Part shown: positions 9,722 through 19,237 of the stretch, piece after piece
Position numbering within the stretch: the stretch's first letter is position 1
Layout: every line of letters starts with the position of its first letter
Assembly: GCA_004570425.1 (NCBI GenBank)
Contig: SPQJ01000012.1
Coordinates: forward strand, 1 to 64,000
DNA length: 64,000 nt
Direction of reading: 5' to 3'
Origin: Bacillus sp. AZ43
GTDB taxonomy: Bacteria; Actinomycetota; Actinomycetes; Mycobacteriales; Geodermatophilaceae
Notes under the pieces: generated by a model
What the model saw: the letters and a program-made list of their open reading frames with translations, nothing else
What the model was told of the DNA's origin: nothing
The model's database searches: none
Made by a program: the position numbers and the translations under genes

Positions 9722-10786
9722 TCAGGCCCTGGGCGGCTTGCCAGAACCCGGAGTGCCCGGTCCCTCACCCGACGCGGTCGAACCACCCTCGGCGGGCGGT
9801 GACGACGGAGCGGACGGCGACGAGGGGGCCGGCGGCGGCGGTGGCGGCGCGGAGTACGGCTGCGGCTGCTGCTGGTGGTAGGCCTGCTGCTGCCCCTGCG
9901 GGGCACCGAAGCCGGGTGCCGGCTGGCTCGCCCACTGCGCGGCACCGGCGACCCCGGCGGGCACGGCGGGCCGGTTGCGCAGCTCGGAGACCAGCGACAG
10001 CGCGGCGAACACCAGCACCGTGGTGGCCGCCAGGAAGCCCAGCAGCGCCCAGATGGAGAACTCGCCGTCGAAGCTGTCGATCCACGCGAAGAGCGTGAGC
10101 AGCCAGGCCAGCGCCGCCAGCCCGACGGTCAGCCAGGACCGGGGGAACCCGAGCCGCAGCTCCACGAACGCAGGCAGCAGCGCCCACGCCGTCGCCAGGA
10201 GCAGCAGCACGAACGCCGACGTCACGTTGCCCGAGTCGAAGCCGCTGAGGCTGAAGCCGAAGAAGTCGTCCCCGAACGTGAACCAGGGGAAGAACGCCAG
10301 CACGAAGAACACCAGCGTCGCCCCGGCGACCACGTAGTCGGCCAGCCGGAGCCGCTTCAGGTCGAAGGAGAAGCTGCTGCCACCGCCGGGCCGCCCGTAC
10401 GGCTGCTGGCCGTGACCGGGCGGACCGTAGGGCGGGTAGCCCTGCGGCGGGCCGTACCCCTGCGGTGGCCCGTAGCCGGGCGGCGGGCCGTAGCCGGGCG
10501 GCGGCTGGTGCCCGTAGCCGGGCGGTGGGCCGTACCCCGGGGGCGGCTGCTGTCCGTAACCCGGGCCGTAGCCGGGCCGCGGGGGCTGGTGCCCGTAACC
10601 GGGCGGCGGGCCGTACCCGGGCGGCGGCTGCTGGCCGTACCCGGGCGGGGGGCCGTACCCGGGCGGGGGCTGCTGGCCGTACCCGGGCGGCGGACCGTAG
10701 CCGGGGGGCGGGCTGTGCTGGCCCTCGCGCGGTCCCTGCTCCGCCTGCCCGCCCTCGGGCGGCTCGGGAGGCTGGCTGGCGGTCAT
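9722..10786 (-). CDS. Pro/Gly/Tyr-rich membrane protein (Rv0954-like)
   Basis: 354 residues. Residues 30-120 are about fourteen tandem PPPGYG(P/Q/H) units; then four membrane helices (around 145-170, 185-210, 215-235, 245-270) and a Pro/Gln-rich C-terminal tail. ATG 10786 has GAGGAG 5-6 nt upstream; the longer frame to 10861 is rejected. Gene order (sucD, this, perM, purN) matches Rv0954 of M. tuberculosis, reported as a cell-division network member. The low-complexity N-terminus may drive protein-protein contacts at the septum (inference). Confidence 0.75.
   Translation of the reverse strand: MTASQPPEPPEGGQAEQGPREGQHSPPPGYGPPPGYGQQPPPGYGPPPGYGQQPPPGYGPPPGYGHQPPRPGYGPGYGQQPPPGYGPPPGYGHQPPPGYGPPPGYGPPQGYGPPQGYPPYGPPGHGQQPYGRPGGGSSFSFDLKRLRLADYVVAGATLVFFVLAFFPWFTFGDDFFGFSLSGFDSGNVTSAFVLLLLATAWALLPAFVELRLGFPRSWLTVGLAALAWLLTLFAWIDSFDGEFSIWALLGFLAATTVLVFAALSLVSELRNRPAVPAGVAGAAQWASQPAPGFGAPQGQQQAYHQQQPQPYSAPPPPPPAPSSPSAPSSPPAEGGSTASGEGPGTPGSGKPPRA
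10430..10710 (-). repeat. PPPGYG-coding tandem repeats
   Basis: Imperfect 15-27 bp repeats of the CCGCCCGGCTACGGG type inside the Rv0954-like gene, encoding its PPPGYG units. Copies vary at third positions, so the repeat is kept at protein level; unit number may differ between strains. Confidence 0.85.
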
Positions 10787-10909
10787 CGGTCTCCTCGCGG
10801 GGCGTCGGCTGCTTCGTGGCGCATCGTCACTATCGCGTCGGTCGGGACGCAACCGCGGCACGCGGTCGTCGCCCGTCCGTGATCATCGTCCTCTCCCCCG
10901 GAACGCCAC

Positions 10910-10942
10910 TGCCCGGCGACCTCCTGAGGAGGTCACCGGGCA
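10910..10942. terminator. Hairpin upstream of repeat copy C
   Basis: TGCCCGG-c-GACCTCC, loop TGA, GGAGGTC-a-CCGGGCA: 14 paired bases with one internal mismatch. It lies between the Rv0954-like gene start and sucD stop, and probably ends sucCD transcription together with repeat copy C. Confidence 0.7.
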
Positions 10943-11015
10943 ACGTGACGTGCTGGTACGGCCCCCTTGCAGGGGCCCGCCCCGAGCCTGCGAGGGGTGG
11001 GGAGGAAGGGGGTCC
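10941..11015 (-). repeat. Dispersed 3'-end hairpin repeat, copy C
   Basis: Directly follows the sucD stop (TAA then GGACC). Hairpin 1: CCCGCCCC (10976-10983), loop GAGCCTGCGA, GGGGTGGG (10994-11001). Hairpin 2: GGCCCC, loop CTTGCA, GGGGCC (about 10960-10977). The flank GACGTGCTGG (10947-10956) is shared with copy D. Confidence 0.8.
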
Positions 11016-11891
11016 TTAAGCGACGATCTCCCGCATGAGCTTGGCCGTCTCGGACGGGGTCTTGCCCACCCGGACGCCGGCGGCCTCGAGGGCCTCCTTC
11101 TTCGCCTGGGCGGTGCCGGCCGAGCCGGAGACGATGGCGCCGGCGTGACCCATGGTCTTGCCCTCGGGCGCGGTGAAGCCCGCCACGTAACCGACGACCG
11201 GCTTGGTCACGTTGGCCTTCACGAAGTCGGCCGCGCGCTCCTCGGCGTCGCCGCCGATCTCGCCGATCATCACGATGGCCTCGGTCTCCGGGTCGTCCTG
11301 GAAGGCCTGGAGGCAGTCGATGTGGGTGGTGCCGATGACCGGGTCGCCACCGATGCCGACGGCGGTCGAGAAACCGATGTCCCGGAGCTCGTACATCATC
11401 TGGTAGGTCAGCGTGCCCGACTTGCTGACCAGCCCGATTTTGCCCTGCTTGGTGATGTTGGCCGGGATGATGCCGGCGTTCGAGCGGCCGGGGCTGATCA
11501 GACCCGGGCAGTTGGGCCCGATGATCCGGGTGGAGCTGCCCTGGGCGTGCGCCCAGAAGTAGGTCGAGTCGTGCACCGGGATGCCCTCGGTGATGACGAC
11601 GGCGAGCCCGATGCCCGCGTCCACGGCCTCGATGACGGCGGCCTTGGCGAACGGCGGCGGCACGAAGATGACGCTGACGTCGGCGCCGGTCTCCTTCATG
11701 GCCTCGGCCACGCCGCCGAACACGGGGACGCTGGCGCCGTCGAAGTCGACGCTGGTGCCCGCCTTGCGGGGGTTCACGCCGCCGACGATCGCGGTGCCGG
11801 AGGCGAGCATGCGCTGGGTGTGCTTGCTGCCCTCGGAGCCGGTCATGCCCTGGACGATGACCTTGCTGTTCTCGTTGAGGAAGATCGACAT
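11016..11891 (-). CDS. sucD: Succinyl-CoA synthetase alpha subunit
   Basis: With SucC makes succinate, CoA and ATP/GTP from succinyl-CoA. 291 residues. CoA-binding [15 protein letters not shown] (about 11-25), [15 protein letters not shown] (about 124-130) and the phosphorylated His of [10 protein letters not shown] (about 249). ATG start; the gene is 30 nt downstream of sucC in the same unit. Confidence 0.96.
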   Translation of the reverse strand: MSIFLNENSKVIVQGMTGSEGSKHTQRMLASGTAIVGGVNPRKAGTSVDFDGASVPVFGGVAEAMKETGADVSVIFVPPPFAKAAVIEAVDAGIGLAVVITEGIPVHDSTYFWAHAQGSSTRIIGPNCPGLISPGRSNAGIIPANITKQGKIGLVSKSGTLTYQMMYELRDIGFSTAVGIGGDPVIGTTHIDCLQAFQDDPETEAIVMIGEIGGDAEERAADFVKANVTKPVVGYVAGFTAPEGKTMGHAGAIVSGSAGTAQAKKEALEAAGVRVGKTPSETAKLMREIVA

Positions 11892-11921
11892 CTCTCTGGA
11901 TTCCTGTTCGGTCGCGGCGGA

Positions 11922-13082
11922 CTAGGCGGCGAGCTCGGCGGCCCGGCGCGCGGCGCCGTCCATCGTGTCGACCACGGTGACCAGCGGGTGGTTGGCCTCG
12001 GCGAGGATCCGGCGGCCCTCGTCGACGTTGTTGCCGTCCAGGCGGACGACGAGCGGCTTGGTCGCCTCGTCGCCGAGGATGCCCAGGGCGCTGACGATGC
12101 CGTTCGCGACGGCGTCGCAGGCGGTGATCCCGCCGAAGACGTTGACGAAGACGCTCTTCACGGCCGGGTCGGAGAGGATGATCTCCAGGCCGTTGGCCAT
12201 GACCTCGGCCGAGGCGCCGCCACCGATGTCGAGGAAGTTGGCCGGCTTGACGCCACCGAACTCCTCACCCGCGTACGCGACGACGTCCAGGGTGCTCATG
12301 ACCAGGCCGGCGCCGTTGCCGATGATCCCGACCTCGCCCTCGAGCTTGACGTAGTTGAGGTCCTTCTCCTTGGCGCGCGCCTCGAGGGGGTCGGCCGCGG
12401 CCTTGTCCTCGAGCGCCGCGTGGGCCTCCTGCCGGAAGGAGGCGTTCTCGTCGAGGGTCACCTTCGCGTCGAGCGCGAGGACGGTGCCGTCGGGCGCCTT
12501 GGCCAGCGGGTTGACCTCGACCAGGGTCGCGTCCTCCTTGGAGAACACGTCCCAGAGCTGCACGGCGATCGCGATGACCTGGTCGCGCACCTCGGCGGGG
12601 AAGTTCGCGGCGTCGACGATCTCGGCGGCCTTGGCCTCGTCGACGCCCTTGGTCGCGTCGACGGGGATGCGGGCCAGCGCCTCGGGCCGCTCGACGGCGA
12701 GCTGCTCGATCTCCATGCCGCCCTCCTTCGAGGCCATCGCCAGGAAGGTGCGGTTGGACCGGTCGAGCAGGTACGAGAAGTAGTACTCCTCGGCGATGTC
12801 GCTGGCCTGGGCCACCATCACGCGGTGCGTGATGTGCCCCTTGATGTCCAGCCCGAGGATGTCCTGGGCACGCGCCTTGGCGTCCTCGGGGTTGTCGGCG
12901 AGCTTCACGCCGCCGGCCTTGCCGCGGCCGCCGGTCTTCACCTGCGCCTTGACGACGACGGTCTGCCCGATCTCGCGGGCGATCGCCTCCGCCTGCTCGG
13001 GCGTCTCGGCGACACCGCCGGGGAGCACGGGGACACCGTGCGAGGCCAACAGGTCACGGGCCTGGTACTCGAAGAGATCCAC
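11922..13082 (-). CDS. sucC: Succinyl-CoA synthetase beta subunit
   Basis: 386 residues; nucleotide-binding beta subunit of the TCA enzyme. N-terminal ATP-grasp fold: [48 protein letters not shown], and the C-terminal ligase part with [12 protein letters not shown] and [10 protein letters not shown]. The GTG at 13082 has no Shine-Dalgarno but a TACGGT -10-like box ends 9 nt upstream, suggesting a leaderless sucCD mRNA. Confidence 0.96.
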   Translation of the reverse strand: MDLFEYQARDLLASHGVPVLPGGVAETPEQAEAIAREIGQTVVVKAQVKTGGRGKAGGVKLADNPEDAKARAQDILGLDIKGHITHRVMVAQASDIAEEYYFSYLLDRSNRTFLAMASKEGGMEIEQLAVERPEALARIPVDATKGVDEAKAAEIVDAANFPAEVRDQVIAIAVQLWDVFSKEDATLVEVNPLAKAPDGTVLALDAKVTLDENASFRQEAHAALEDKAAADPLEARAKEKDLNYVKLEGEVGIIGNGAGLVMSTLDVVAYAGEEFGGVKPANFLDIGGGASAEVMANGLEIILSDPAVKSVFVNVFGGITACDAVANGIVSALGILGDEATKPLVVRLDGNNVDEGRRILAEANHPLVTVVDTMDGAARRAAELAA

Positions 13083-13090
13083 GAACAGGC

Positions 13091-13096
13091 ACCGTA
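13091..13096 (-). promoter_or_regulatory. -10 box of sucCD (leaderless start)
   Basis: TACGGT on the minus strand, 8 nt before the sucC GTG. No convincing -35 is visible. Confidence 0.5.
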
Positions 13097-13262
13097 GCCC
13101 GCCCGTAACCAGGCCGCCCCCTCGGGCGTTGAAGGAGGCGGGAAGGCGTGGGACGCATCACAGGATGCGTCACCCTTTCGCAGCAGGCCCGGCCCCGCCG
13201 CGGCCGGCTCGGACGCCGGCCCGCCGCACCACGACGTTCCCCACCGACGAGGAGCCGCTTCC

Positions 13263-15116
13263 GTGCGCCGAGCCGCGACAGTCCTGACCACCGCCGTGCT
13301 GACCGCCGGCACCACGGCCGCGCTGGCGCCCGGCGCGGCCGCCGCCGAGATCGCCCCGCGGGACCTCACGATCACCGTCACCGGGCTCGGCCCCGAGCAG
13401 CGGACCTGCCGGATCGACGCCGACCTCTACCTGCCGCCGGGCGCCACGGCGGACAGCCCCGTGCCCGCGCTGCTGGCCACCAACGGCTTCGGCGGGACGA
13501 AGGAGGACCAGGCCGACCTCGCCCAGGGCTTCGGCGAGCAGGGCTACGCGACGCTGTCCTACACCGGGCTCGGCTTCGTCGACGGCGACCTGTGCCCGAT
13601 CACCCTCGACGACCGCGAGCACGACGGCGCGGCGGCCGCCCAGCTGCTGCGCTTCCTGGGCGGCGACCCCTCCGTCGTGGCGGTCGACGACGCCACCGGC
13701 GAGCGGGTGGTCGTCGACCAGGTGCTCCGCGAGGACGAGGAGAGCGGCACGCCGCACGACCCGGCCGTGGGCATGCTCGGCGGCTCCTACGGCGGGCAGA
13801 TCCAGTTCGCCACCGCCGCCGTCGAGCACGCGGCCGGGACCGACCGGCTGGACGCGATCGTCCCGATGATCACCTGGAACGACCTCTCCTACTCGCTCAA
13901 CCCGGACAACAGCGGCCTCCCGGGCGGCACCGCGCGGAGCGGCTCGGTGGCGTCGGCGAACACCGGCGTCTTCAAGTACCAGTGGTCGCTGCTGTTCACC
14001 GCGCTCGGCCTGGCGAGCGGGCTGCAGGACCTGCCGGCGCTGTCCGACCCCGCCCAGGTGCGGGACCTGGCGCGCGAGAACTGCCTCAACTTCGACGCGC
14101 CGGTCTGCACCGCCCTGCTCGAGGTGGCCGCCGTCGGCCACGCCAGCGAGGCGTCGGTCGCCTTCCTGCGGTCGAACTCGGTGGGCAGCTACACCGCCGA
14201 CGTCCGGGTGCCCACGCTGATCGCGCAGGGGCAGGCCGACACGCTGTTCAACCTGCAGGAGTCGGTGGCGACCTACGCCGCGCTGCGCGAGCAGGGCACC
14301 CCGGTCTCGCTGGTCTGGCACTCGTGGGGGCACAGCGGCTCCGCGCCGCAGCCCGGCGAGTACGACGCCCGGCAGCCCGCCGACTCCTACCAGGGCCGCC
14401 AGGTGCTGGCCTGGCTCGACCACTACGTCCGCGGCGAGGGCGAGGCGCCGGAGCCGACCTTCGAGTACTACCGCGACTGGGTGATGGAGGAGACCGGCGA
14501 CGTCGCCCAGGCCTACGCGTCCGCGCCCTCCTACCCCGTGGGCGAGGAGCGGACGCTGCACCTCTCCGGCGGCGGTCCGCACGGGGGCGCGCTCGTCGAC
14601 GACCCCGGGCAGGTGCGGCCCGGCGTGAGCGCCTACGGCAGCGTCGCGCCGATCGGGCCCAACTACACCGAGACGGCGTTCCTCGACCAGTCCGGCCCCG
14701 TCACCGACCCGCCCGGGACGGCGATCCGGTTCAGCACCCCACCGCTGGCCGAGCCGCTCGACGTCGTCGGCTCGCCGCGGCTCACGGTGCAGCTGGACGC
14801 GCCGGCCGTGGCCGCGACGCAGGCAGCCGGACCGGGCGGCCAGCTCGTGGTCTACGCGAAGGTCTACGACATCGGCCCCGACGGCGCGGTCGAGCTGCCG
14901 CACCGGCTGATCTCCCCCGCGCGCGTCGCCGACGTCACGAAGCCGGTGACGATCGAGCTGCCGGGGATCGTGCACCGGTTCGAGGCCGGCCACCGGCTGG
15001 CCGTCGTCCTGGCGGGTGGCGACCTGGCCTACCGCGGGTCCACGCTGCCGCAGCAGGTGACCCTGGCGACCGGCCCGGGCCGCACGCAGCAGCTCACCGT
15101 GCCGGTCGTGGGCTGA
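13263..15116 (+). CDS. Secreted CocE/NonD-type alpha/beta hydrolase
   Basis: 617 residues; GTG start with GAGGAG 8 nt upstream. A signal peptide (about 1-28, ending PGAAAAE) is followed by an alpha/beta-hydrolase domain: nucleophile Ser in GGSYGG (about 175), Asp in GQADTLFN and His in HSWGHSG. The C-terminal 180 residues form the jelly-roll typical of X-Pro dipeptidyl-peptidase / CocE esterases (PLDVVGSPRLTVQL, FEAGHRLAVVLAGGDLAY). Substrate unknown. Exported, so probably acts on peptides or esters outside the cell. Confidence 0.85.
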   Translation: MRRAATVLTTAVLTAGTTAALAPGAAAAEIAPRDLTITVTGLGPEQRTCRIDADLYLPPGATADSPVPALLATNGFGGTKEDQADLAQGFGEQGYATLSYTGLGFVDGDLCPITLDDREHDGAAAAQLLRFLGGDPSVVAVDDATGERVVVDQVLREDEESGTPHDPAVGMLGGSYGGQIQFATAAVEHAAGTDRLDAIVPMITWNDLSYSLNPDNSGLPGGTARSGSVASANTGVFKYQWSLLFTALGLASGLQDLPALSDPAQVRDLARENCLNFDAPVCTALLEVAAVGHASEASVAFLRSNSVGSYTADVRVPTLIAQGQADTLFNLQESVATYAALREQGTPVSLVWHSWGHSGSAPQPGEYDARQPADSYQGRQVLAWLDHYVRGEGEAPEPTFEYYRDWVMEETGDVAQAYASAPSYPVGEERTLHLSGGGPHGGALVDDPGQVRPGVSAYGSVAPIGPNYTETAFLDQSGPVTDPPGTAIRFSTPPLAEPLDVVGSPRLTVQLDAPAVAATQAAGPGGQLVVYAKVYDIGPDGAVELPHRLISPARVADVTKPVTIELPGIVHRFEAGHRLAVVLAGGDLAYRGSTLPQQVTLATGPGRTQQLTVPVVG

Positions 15117-15120
15117 CGCC

Positions 15121-15522
15121 TCAGGCGGGCGCCCCCACGTGCTCGCGCACCCAGTCGACGATCTCGGTCGTCGTCGCGCCGGGCGTGAAGATCCGGCCGA
15201 CGCCCAGGCGCTGCAGCTCCGGGATGTCCTCGTCCGGGATGATCCCGCCGCCGAAGACGACGACGTCGTCGATGCCGCGCTCGTCGAGCAGCTCGCGCAG
15301 GCGGGCGAACAGCGTCATGTGCGCGCCGGAGAGCACCGACAGGCCCACCGCGTCGGCGTCCTCCTGGACGACGGTCTCGACGATCTGCTCGGGCGTCTGG
15401 TGCAGGCCGGTGTAGACCACCTCCATGCCGGCGTCCCGGAGGGCGCGGGCCACGATCTTCGCGCCGCGGTCGTGCCCGTCGAGGCCCGGCTTGGCGATGA
15501 CCACCCGGATGCGTTCGTCCAC
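15121..15522 (-). CDS. Stand-alone cobalamin (B12)-binding domain protein
   Basis: 133 residues covering only a B12-binding domain of the methylmalonyl-CoA-mutase type: the axial-ligand motif D-x-H-x-x-G is in [12 protein letters not shown] (His about 17), followed by SVLSGAH and VFGGGIIP. It resembles small subunits of acyl-CoA mutases such as IcmB/HcmB, but no large mutase subunit is in the window. GTG 15522 lies 7 nt after TAGGCT (15535-15530), so the mRNA is probably leaderless. Confidence 0.85.
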   Translation of the reverse strand: MDERIRVVIAKPGLDGHDRGAKIVARALRDAGMEVVYTGLHQTPEQIVETVVQEDADAVGLSVLSGAHMTLFARLRELLDERGIDDVVVFGGGIIPDEDIPELQRLGVGRIFTPGATTTEIVDWVREHVGAPA

Positions 15523-15529
15523 GTCGCCC

Positions 15530-15535
15530 AGCCTA
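15530..15535 (-). promoter_or_regulatory. -10 box of the B12-binding gene
   Basis: TAGGCT on the minus strand, 7 nt before the GTG start. Confidence 0.45.
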
Positions 15536-15562
15536 GAAGAAGGACTCCGCTGCTCCAGCACG

Positions 15563-16588
15563 TCAGCGGGCGCGGCGCAGTCGCCACGCGAGCCCGGTGA
15601 GGGCCGCGTAGGCCAGACCGGCGAGCAGCAGCCCGGCGCCCGGGACGGTCCACTCCAGCTGGTCGGACGCCGCCGCGTCCCGCAGCCCGGTGAGGGCGGC
15701 GGAGAGGACGACGACGGCGACGGCGAGCAGCCCGCCGACCACCGCGAGCCGCGGACGCAGCGAGGGCGCGATCACCGAGCAGAGGACGACGGCCCCGGCG
15801 AGCAGCAGGCCGCCCATCAGCGCGAGACCGGGCCGCTCGAGCAGCGCCTGCGGCCCCTCCTGGGTGACGACGGTCTCCAGCCCGGTCGCCGGGTCGCGCA
15901 CCAGCCGGTCGGGCACGTCGGCGGCCGGCAGCGCCAGGCACAGCACGCTGGCCACGCCCAGCAGCACCGCGGCGCCGGCCAGGCCCGACCGGACGGCGTC
16001 CAGCGCCCCGCTGTCGTCCATGACCACGCGGCCCCAGGTCGCGATCGCGACCACCCCGGCGAGGACGGTGAGGGCCAGGGCGACGACCCCGAGCACCCAG
16101 CCGGGGCCGGTGTCGATGCCGCTGGTGAGCACCCGCTCGCCGGCGAGCACCTCGATGCCCGGCCGCGCGGTGGAGCCGCGGCCGCGGTAGAGCTCGATCA
16201 GCAGCAGCCCGAGCGCGAGCGCCCCGCCGATGCCCGCGTACGCCAGACCGAACTTCGGGACGGCGCCCCGGAGCAGCGTCGCCGCGACCGCCAGGTGCGC
16301 GGCCGGGGTGAGCAGTGCGACCAGCGCACTGCCGAACCCGTGGACGAGCGAGAGCTCCTCGCCGCCGACGACGAGGTAGGTCGGGAAGGCGGCGACGGCC
16401 CCCACGAGGGCGGCCACGGCCAGCAGCGCGCCGGCGACGCGCACGCCACTCGGGACGGCGCCGATCACGAGCCCGTCGGCCGCCCCTGCCGGCGCGGCGG
16501 CCGAGCGAGCGCTCGGGGCGGGGGTGGTGCGGCGCGCGGTCGGCGCCGTCCGCCGGCTGGTGGCCCTGGAACGGGCGTCGCGGGACAC
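15563..16588 (-). CDS. Polytopic membrane protein
   Basis: 341 residues from the GTG at 16588, which has a GGGGGA-type site close upstream; an upstream GTG (16621) without a site would add 11 residues. An Arg/Thr/Ala-rich cytoplasmic N-terminus of about 35 residues is followed by roughly eight hydrophobic segments arranged in pairs. No known domain recognised. It is co-directional with the B12-binding gene 40 nt downstream, but a separate promoter there makes functional linkage uncertain. Confidence 0.6.
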   Translation of the reverse strand: MSRDARSRATSRRTAPTARRTTPAPSARSAAAPAGAADGLVIGAVPSGVRVAGALLAVAALVGAVAAFPTYLVVGGEELSLVHGFGSALVALLTPAAHLAVAATLLRGAVPKFGLAYAGIGGALALGLLLIELYRGRGSTARPGIEVLAGERVLTSGIDTGPGWVLGVVALALTVLAGVVAIATWGRVVMDDSGALDAVRSGLAGAAVLLGVASVLCLALPAADVPDRLVRDPATGLETVVTQEGPQALLERPGLALMGGLLLAGAVVLCSVIAPSLRPRLAVVGGLLAVAVVVLSAALTGLRDAAASDQLEWTVPGAGLLLAGLAYAALTGLAWRLRRAR

Positions 16589-16711
16589 GGTTCCCCCTTC
16601 GGTCGCCTCGTCGTCGGTCACAGTCTGCGGCCGGGGACGCCGGTCGCAGGGTCACGGTCGGCTGCGGTCCGGTCACGAACCGGACTCGATCGGCCGCTGC
16701 CGCGGAGCGGT

Positions 16712-16768
16712 ATGTGTGACGCCGACCACACATGCGCATTACCGTCGGGTGAACGGTCACGTAACCGT
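16712..16768. promoter_or_regulatory. Inverted repeats upstream of the lipase gene
   Basis: ATGTGTG (16712-16718) and CACACAT (16727-16733) form a 7-bp inverted repeat with 8-nt spacer; a second near-palindrome, ACGGTCAC/GTAACCGT, lies at 16753-16768. Both sit 60-115 nt before the lipase start, in the 240-nt gap between divergent genes, and look like operators. Confidence 0.4.
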
Positions 16769-16827
16769 CCACCGGCGGAGCCGAAACCCGCGCCGCAGCC
16801 GGTGAGCACGTCGGGGAAGGAGTGGCC

Positions 16828-17706
16828 ATGCGCCCGACGAGTGGTCCCGGCTCCCGCCCACCCTCGCACACCCCCGAGCCACCCACGGGGCTGCGCGCGC
16901 TGTGCACGCCGGCCACGCTGACCGGTGGGCTGACCGAGCTCGCCTGGGTGGGTGCCCACGTCCTCATGTACCCGTTCGGCACCCGGACGCCGGCGTTGCG
17001 CCCCGACGGACGCCGCCGACCGGGGGTGCAACCGCCCGCCGTCCGTGCGCTGTTCGCCGACGACCCGCTGGCCGCGCGCATCCCGGTGCTGCTGGTCCAC
17101 GGACTCGTCGACAACCGCTCGGTCTTCTCGGTGATGCAGCGCAGCCTCCGCCGCCGCGGCTTCGCCCACGTGTGCACCTGGAACTACAGCCCGCTGCTCA
17201 CCGACGTGGCCCGGGGGGCCGCCGACCTCGGCGCCCACATCGAGCGCATCTGCCAGCGGACCGGGCACGACCGCGTGCACGTCGTCGGCCACAGCCTGGG
17301 CGGGCTGATCGCGCGCTTCCACGTGCAGCGGCAGGGCGGCGACGCCCGCGTCGAGTCGCTGGTCACGCTCGGCACCCCGCACGAGGGCTCGGTGCTCGCC
17401 CACGTGGTGCCCACGCCGCTCATCCGGCAGCTCCGGCCGGGATCCGCGGTGCTGGCCGAGCTCGCCGAGCCGGCGCCGCACTGCCGCACGCGGGTCACCG
17501 CCGTCTACAGCGACCTCGACCAGCTGGTCCTGCCCACCCGCTCGGGCCGCTGCGACCACCCCGACCTGCGGGCGCGCAACGTGCAGGTCCGCGGCGTCGG
17601 TCACATGAGCCTGCCCCGCAACCGGAGAGTGGTCGACGAGGTCGCCGCGACCCTGGCCGGGCACCGCTCCGGGGCCCGGAACGTCCGGGACGCCAGCGCC
17701 GCCTGA
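16828..17706 (+). CDS. Lipase/esterase, alpha/beta hydrolase
   Basis: 292 residues; ATG with AAGGAG 5 nt upstream. Lipase-type motifs: oxyanion HG in VLLVHGLVDN (about 87-96), nucleophile Ser in VVGHSLGGL (about 156), YSDLDQLVLP carrying the acid, and His in GVGHMSLP. It fits the triacylglycerol lipase / PGAP1-like group common in actinobacteria. No signal peptide is clear; the N-terminus is Pro-rich. Natural substrate cannot be read from sequence. Confidence 0.8.
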   Translation: MRPTSGPGSRPPSHTPEPPTGLRALCTPATLTGGLTELAWVGAHVLMYPFGTRTPALRPDGRRRPGVQPPAVRALFADDPLAARIPVLLVHGLVDNRSVFSVMQRSLRRRGFAHVCTWNYSPLLTDVARGAADLGAHIERICQRTGHDRVHVVGHSLGGLIARFHVQRQGGDARVESLVTLGTPHEGSVLAHVVPTPLIRQLRPGSAVLAELAEPAPHCRTRVTAVYSDLDQLVLPTRSGRCDHPDLRARNVQVRGVGHMSLPRNRRVVDEVAATLAGHRSGARNVRDASAA

Positions 17707-17762
17707 GAAACGACCGGATCGCGACACGTGCGGTCGGGTCCTTGGTCCAGCCATGACGCATC

Positions 17763-17780
17763 GTTACGGTTCGATCACGG
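17763..17780 (+). promoter_or_regulatory. 11-bp direct repeat upstream of M23 peptidase
   Basis: GTTACGG-TTCG-ATCACGG: two copies of (G/A)T(T/C)ACGG spaced one helical turn apart, about 110 nt before the peptidase start. Such direct repeats are bound by OmpR-family regulators such as MtrA, which controls cell-wall hydrolases in other actinobacteria; assignment is inference. Confidence 0.3.
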
Positions 17781-17888
17781 CACCGGTGACCACCGGCGGA
17801 CTCCCACGGGGTCCTCGCCGCCGTCGCTCCCCCGACGGGACCGCCTCGGGCGGTGTCCGGGGATGCGCTCGTCCGGGAAGGGTGTGTC

Positions 17889-18704
17889 GTGGCTCGCAGC
17901 AGTGCGCCGCAGGTCCTCGAGCGGCCCGGCGCCGAGCGCGACACGGCCTCCCTCGGCGCCCCGATCGTCGACATCCCCGTCCAGCGCACCGGCTCCGTAC
18001 CGGTCGTCGCCGCGGAACCGGCCACCGAGACCACGCCGTCCCCGCGCCCCAGGACCGGACGACGGCTCCCGCAGCCGCCCGGCCGCCGCGCGCACCTCTG
18101 GTTCGCCGCGCTGGTGGCCGGCGCCCTCGTCGCCATGGTCCCGGGGCTCAGCAACGAGCCCCAGGAGCTGACCGGCACCGCGTCGGACTACGGACTGGGC
18201 ATCGCGGCCGACCTGTCGCTCAGCGACGACGCCGACGTGCGCCGGAGCATCACCGAGGCCGAGGCGCAGGCCCGGCTGGGCGAGCTGGCCGCCTCGCGCG
18301 CCGCCCGCGCCCCCAAGACGGTGCTGCCGACCGAGGGCCGGCTCACCACCTGCTACTGCATGCGCTGGGGCCAGATGCACTACGGCCTGGACCTCGCCGC
18401 GCCGCTGGGCACCCCGATCTACTCGGCCGCGGACGGCGTCGTGCTCCGCGCCGGGCGCGCGTCCGGGTTCGGCAACGCCGTCTACATCCAGGACGCCGAC
18501 GGTAACGTGCACATCTACGGGCACATGCGCTACTACGACGTCGCGGCCGGCGACATCGTGCACGCCGGCGACCAGATCGCGAAGGTCGGCAACGAGGGTT
18601 TCTCGACCGGACCGCACCTGCACTACGAGATCCACCGCGGCGGCGAGGACGGCCGCCCGCTCGACCCCGAGGAGTGGCTCGCCGAGCGCGGCGTCCACAT
18701 CTGA
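17889..18704 (+). CDS. M23 family metallopeptidase (cell-wall hydrolase)
   Basis: 271 residues from GTG 17889 (GAAGGG about 8 nt upstream). Cytoplasmic Pro/Arg-rich N-terminus, one membrane anchor (about 70-87), a linker with a short helical stretch, and a LytM/M23 domain from about 145. Zinc ligands are complete: H164 and D168 in HYGLDLAAP, and H245 in HLHYEI (H243 catalytic). Probably cleaves peptidoglycan cross-bridges. It corresponds by position to Rv0950c, beside uvrD1 and sucCD. Confidence 0.88.
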   Translation: MARSSAPQVLERPGAERDTASLGAPIVDIPVQRTGSVPVVAAEPATETTPSPRPRTGRRLPQPPGRRAHLWFAALVAGALVAMVPGLSNEPQELTGTASDYGLGIAADLSLSDDADVRRSITEAEAQARLGELAASRAARAPKTVLPTEGRLTTCYCMRWGQMHYGLDLAAPLGTPIYSAADGVVLRAGRASGFGNAVYIQDADGNVHIYGHMRYYDVAAGDIVHAGDQIAKVGNEGFSTGPHLHYEIHRGGEDGRPLDPEEWLAERGVHI

Positions 18705-18769
18705 GCGACCCGGGCTGCCATGTCCGGAACCCGCCAGCGTGCGGGCGACCGCTCGCCCAGGCTCGGTGC

Positions 18770-19237
18770 ATGACCGCCACCGATGCCCCTGCCGTCCCCT
18801 TGCTGTGCGTGCCGCTCCCGGCGGCGCTCGCCGACGGCGCCACCGGGACGTTCGTCGACGAGGACGGCGGCCTGCCGCTCCGGTGCTGCCTGCGGGACAG
18901 TCGCCCCGGCGAGACCGTCGCGCTCGTCTCCGTCACGCCTCCCGGTCCCGAGGGCGCCTACCGCGAGACGGGCCCGGTGTTCCTCCACACGGACGCCTGC
19001 ACCGGCCCGGCCGGTCCGGGCTACCCCGCCGACTGGCGGCGCCGGGCGCAGGTCTTCCGCGCGTACGACCACGAGGGACGCATCGTCGGCGGCGAGGTGG
19101 TCCCACCCGGAACCCGGCAGGAGGAGATCGCCGGCCGGTTGCTGGCAGACCCCGGGGTCGCCTTCCTGCAGACGCGCAACGTCGTCCACGGCTGCTACAT
19201 GCTCACGATCCGACGCGAGCCGCCCGCTACAGCTTGA
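18770..19237 (+). CDS. DUF1203 family protein
   Basis: 155 residues. Features of DUF1203: PLRCCLRDS near residue 35, VSVTPPGPEGAYRETGPVF with FLHTDAC (about 70-75), YPADWRRRAQVFRAYD, and a C-terminal VHGCYMLTI. Soluble, cytoplasmic, function unknown. Its last 11 bases overlap the end of the convergent uvrD1/pcrA gene. Confidence 0.75.
   Translation: MTATDAPAVPLLCVPLPAALADGATGTFVDEDGGLPLRCCLRDSRPGETVALVSVTPPGPEGAYRETGPVFLHTDACTGPAGPGYPADWRRRAQVFRAYDHEGRIVGGEVVPPGTRQEEIAGRLLADPGVAFLQTRNVVHGCYMLTIRREPPATA

Noticed and set aside
10430-10710. Regular repeats as a CRISPR array
   Set aside because: Units are in frame, encode PPPGYG, and there are no unique spacers or cas genes.
10787-10861. Extension of the Rv0954-like gene to 10861
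   Set aside because: ATG 10786 has GAGGAG correctly spaced and the extension is Arg/Pro/Ser-rich without similarity.
17707-17888. c-di-AMP (ydaO) riboswitch before the M23 peptidase
   Set aside because: Such riboswitches precede wall hydrolases in some actinobacteria, but its conserved segments are not visible here.
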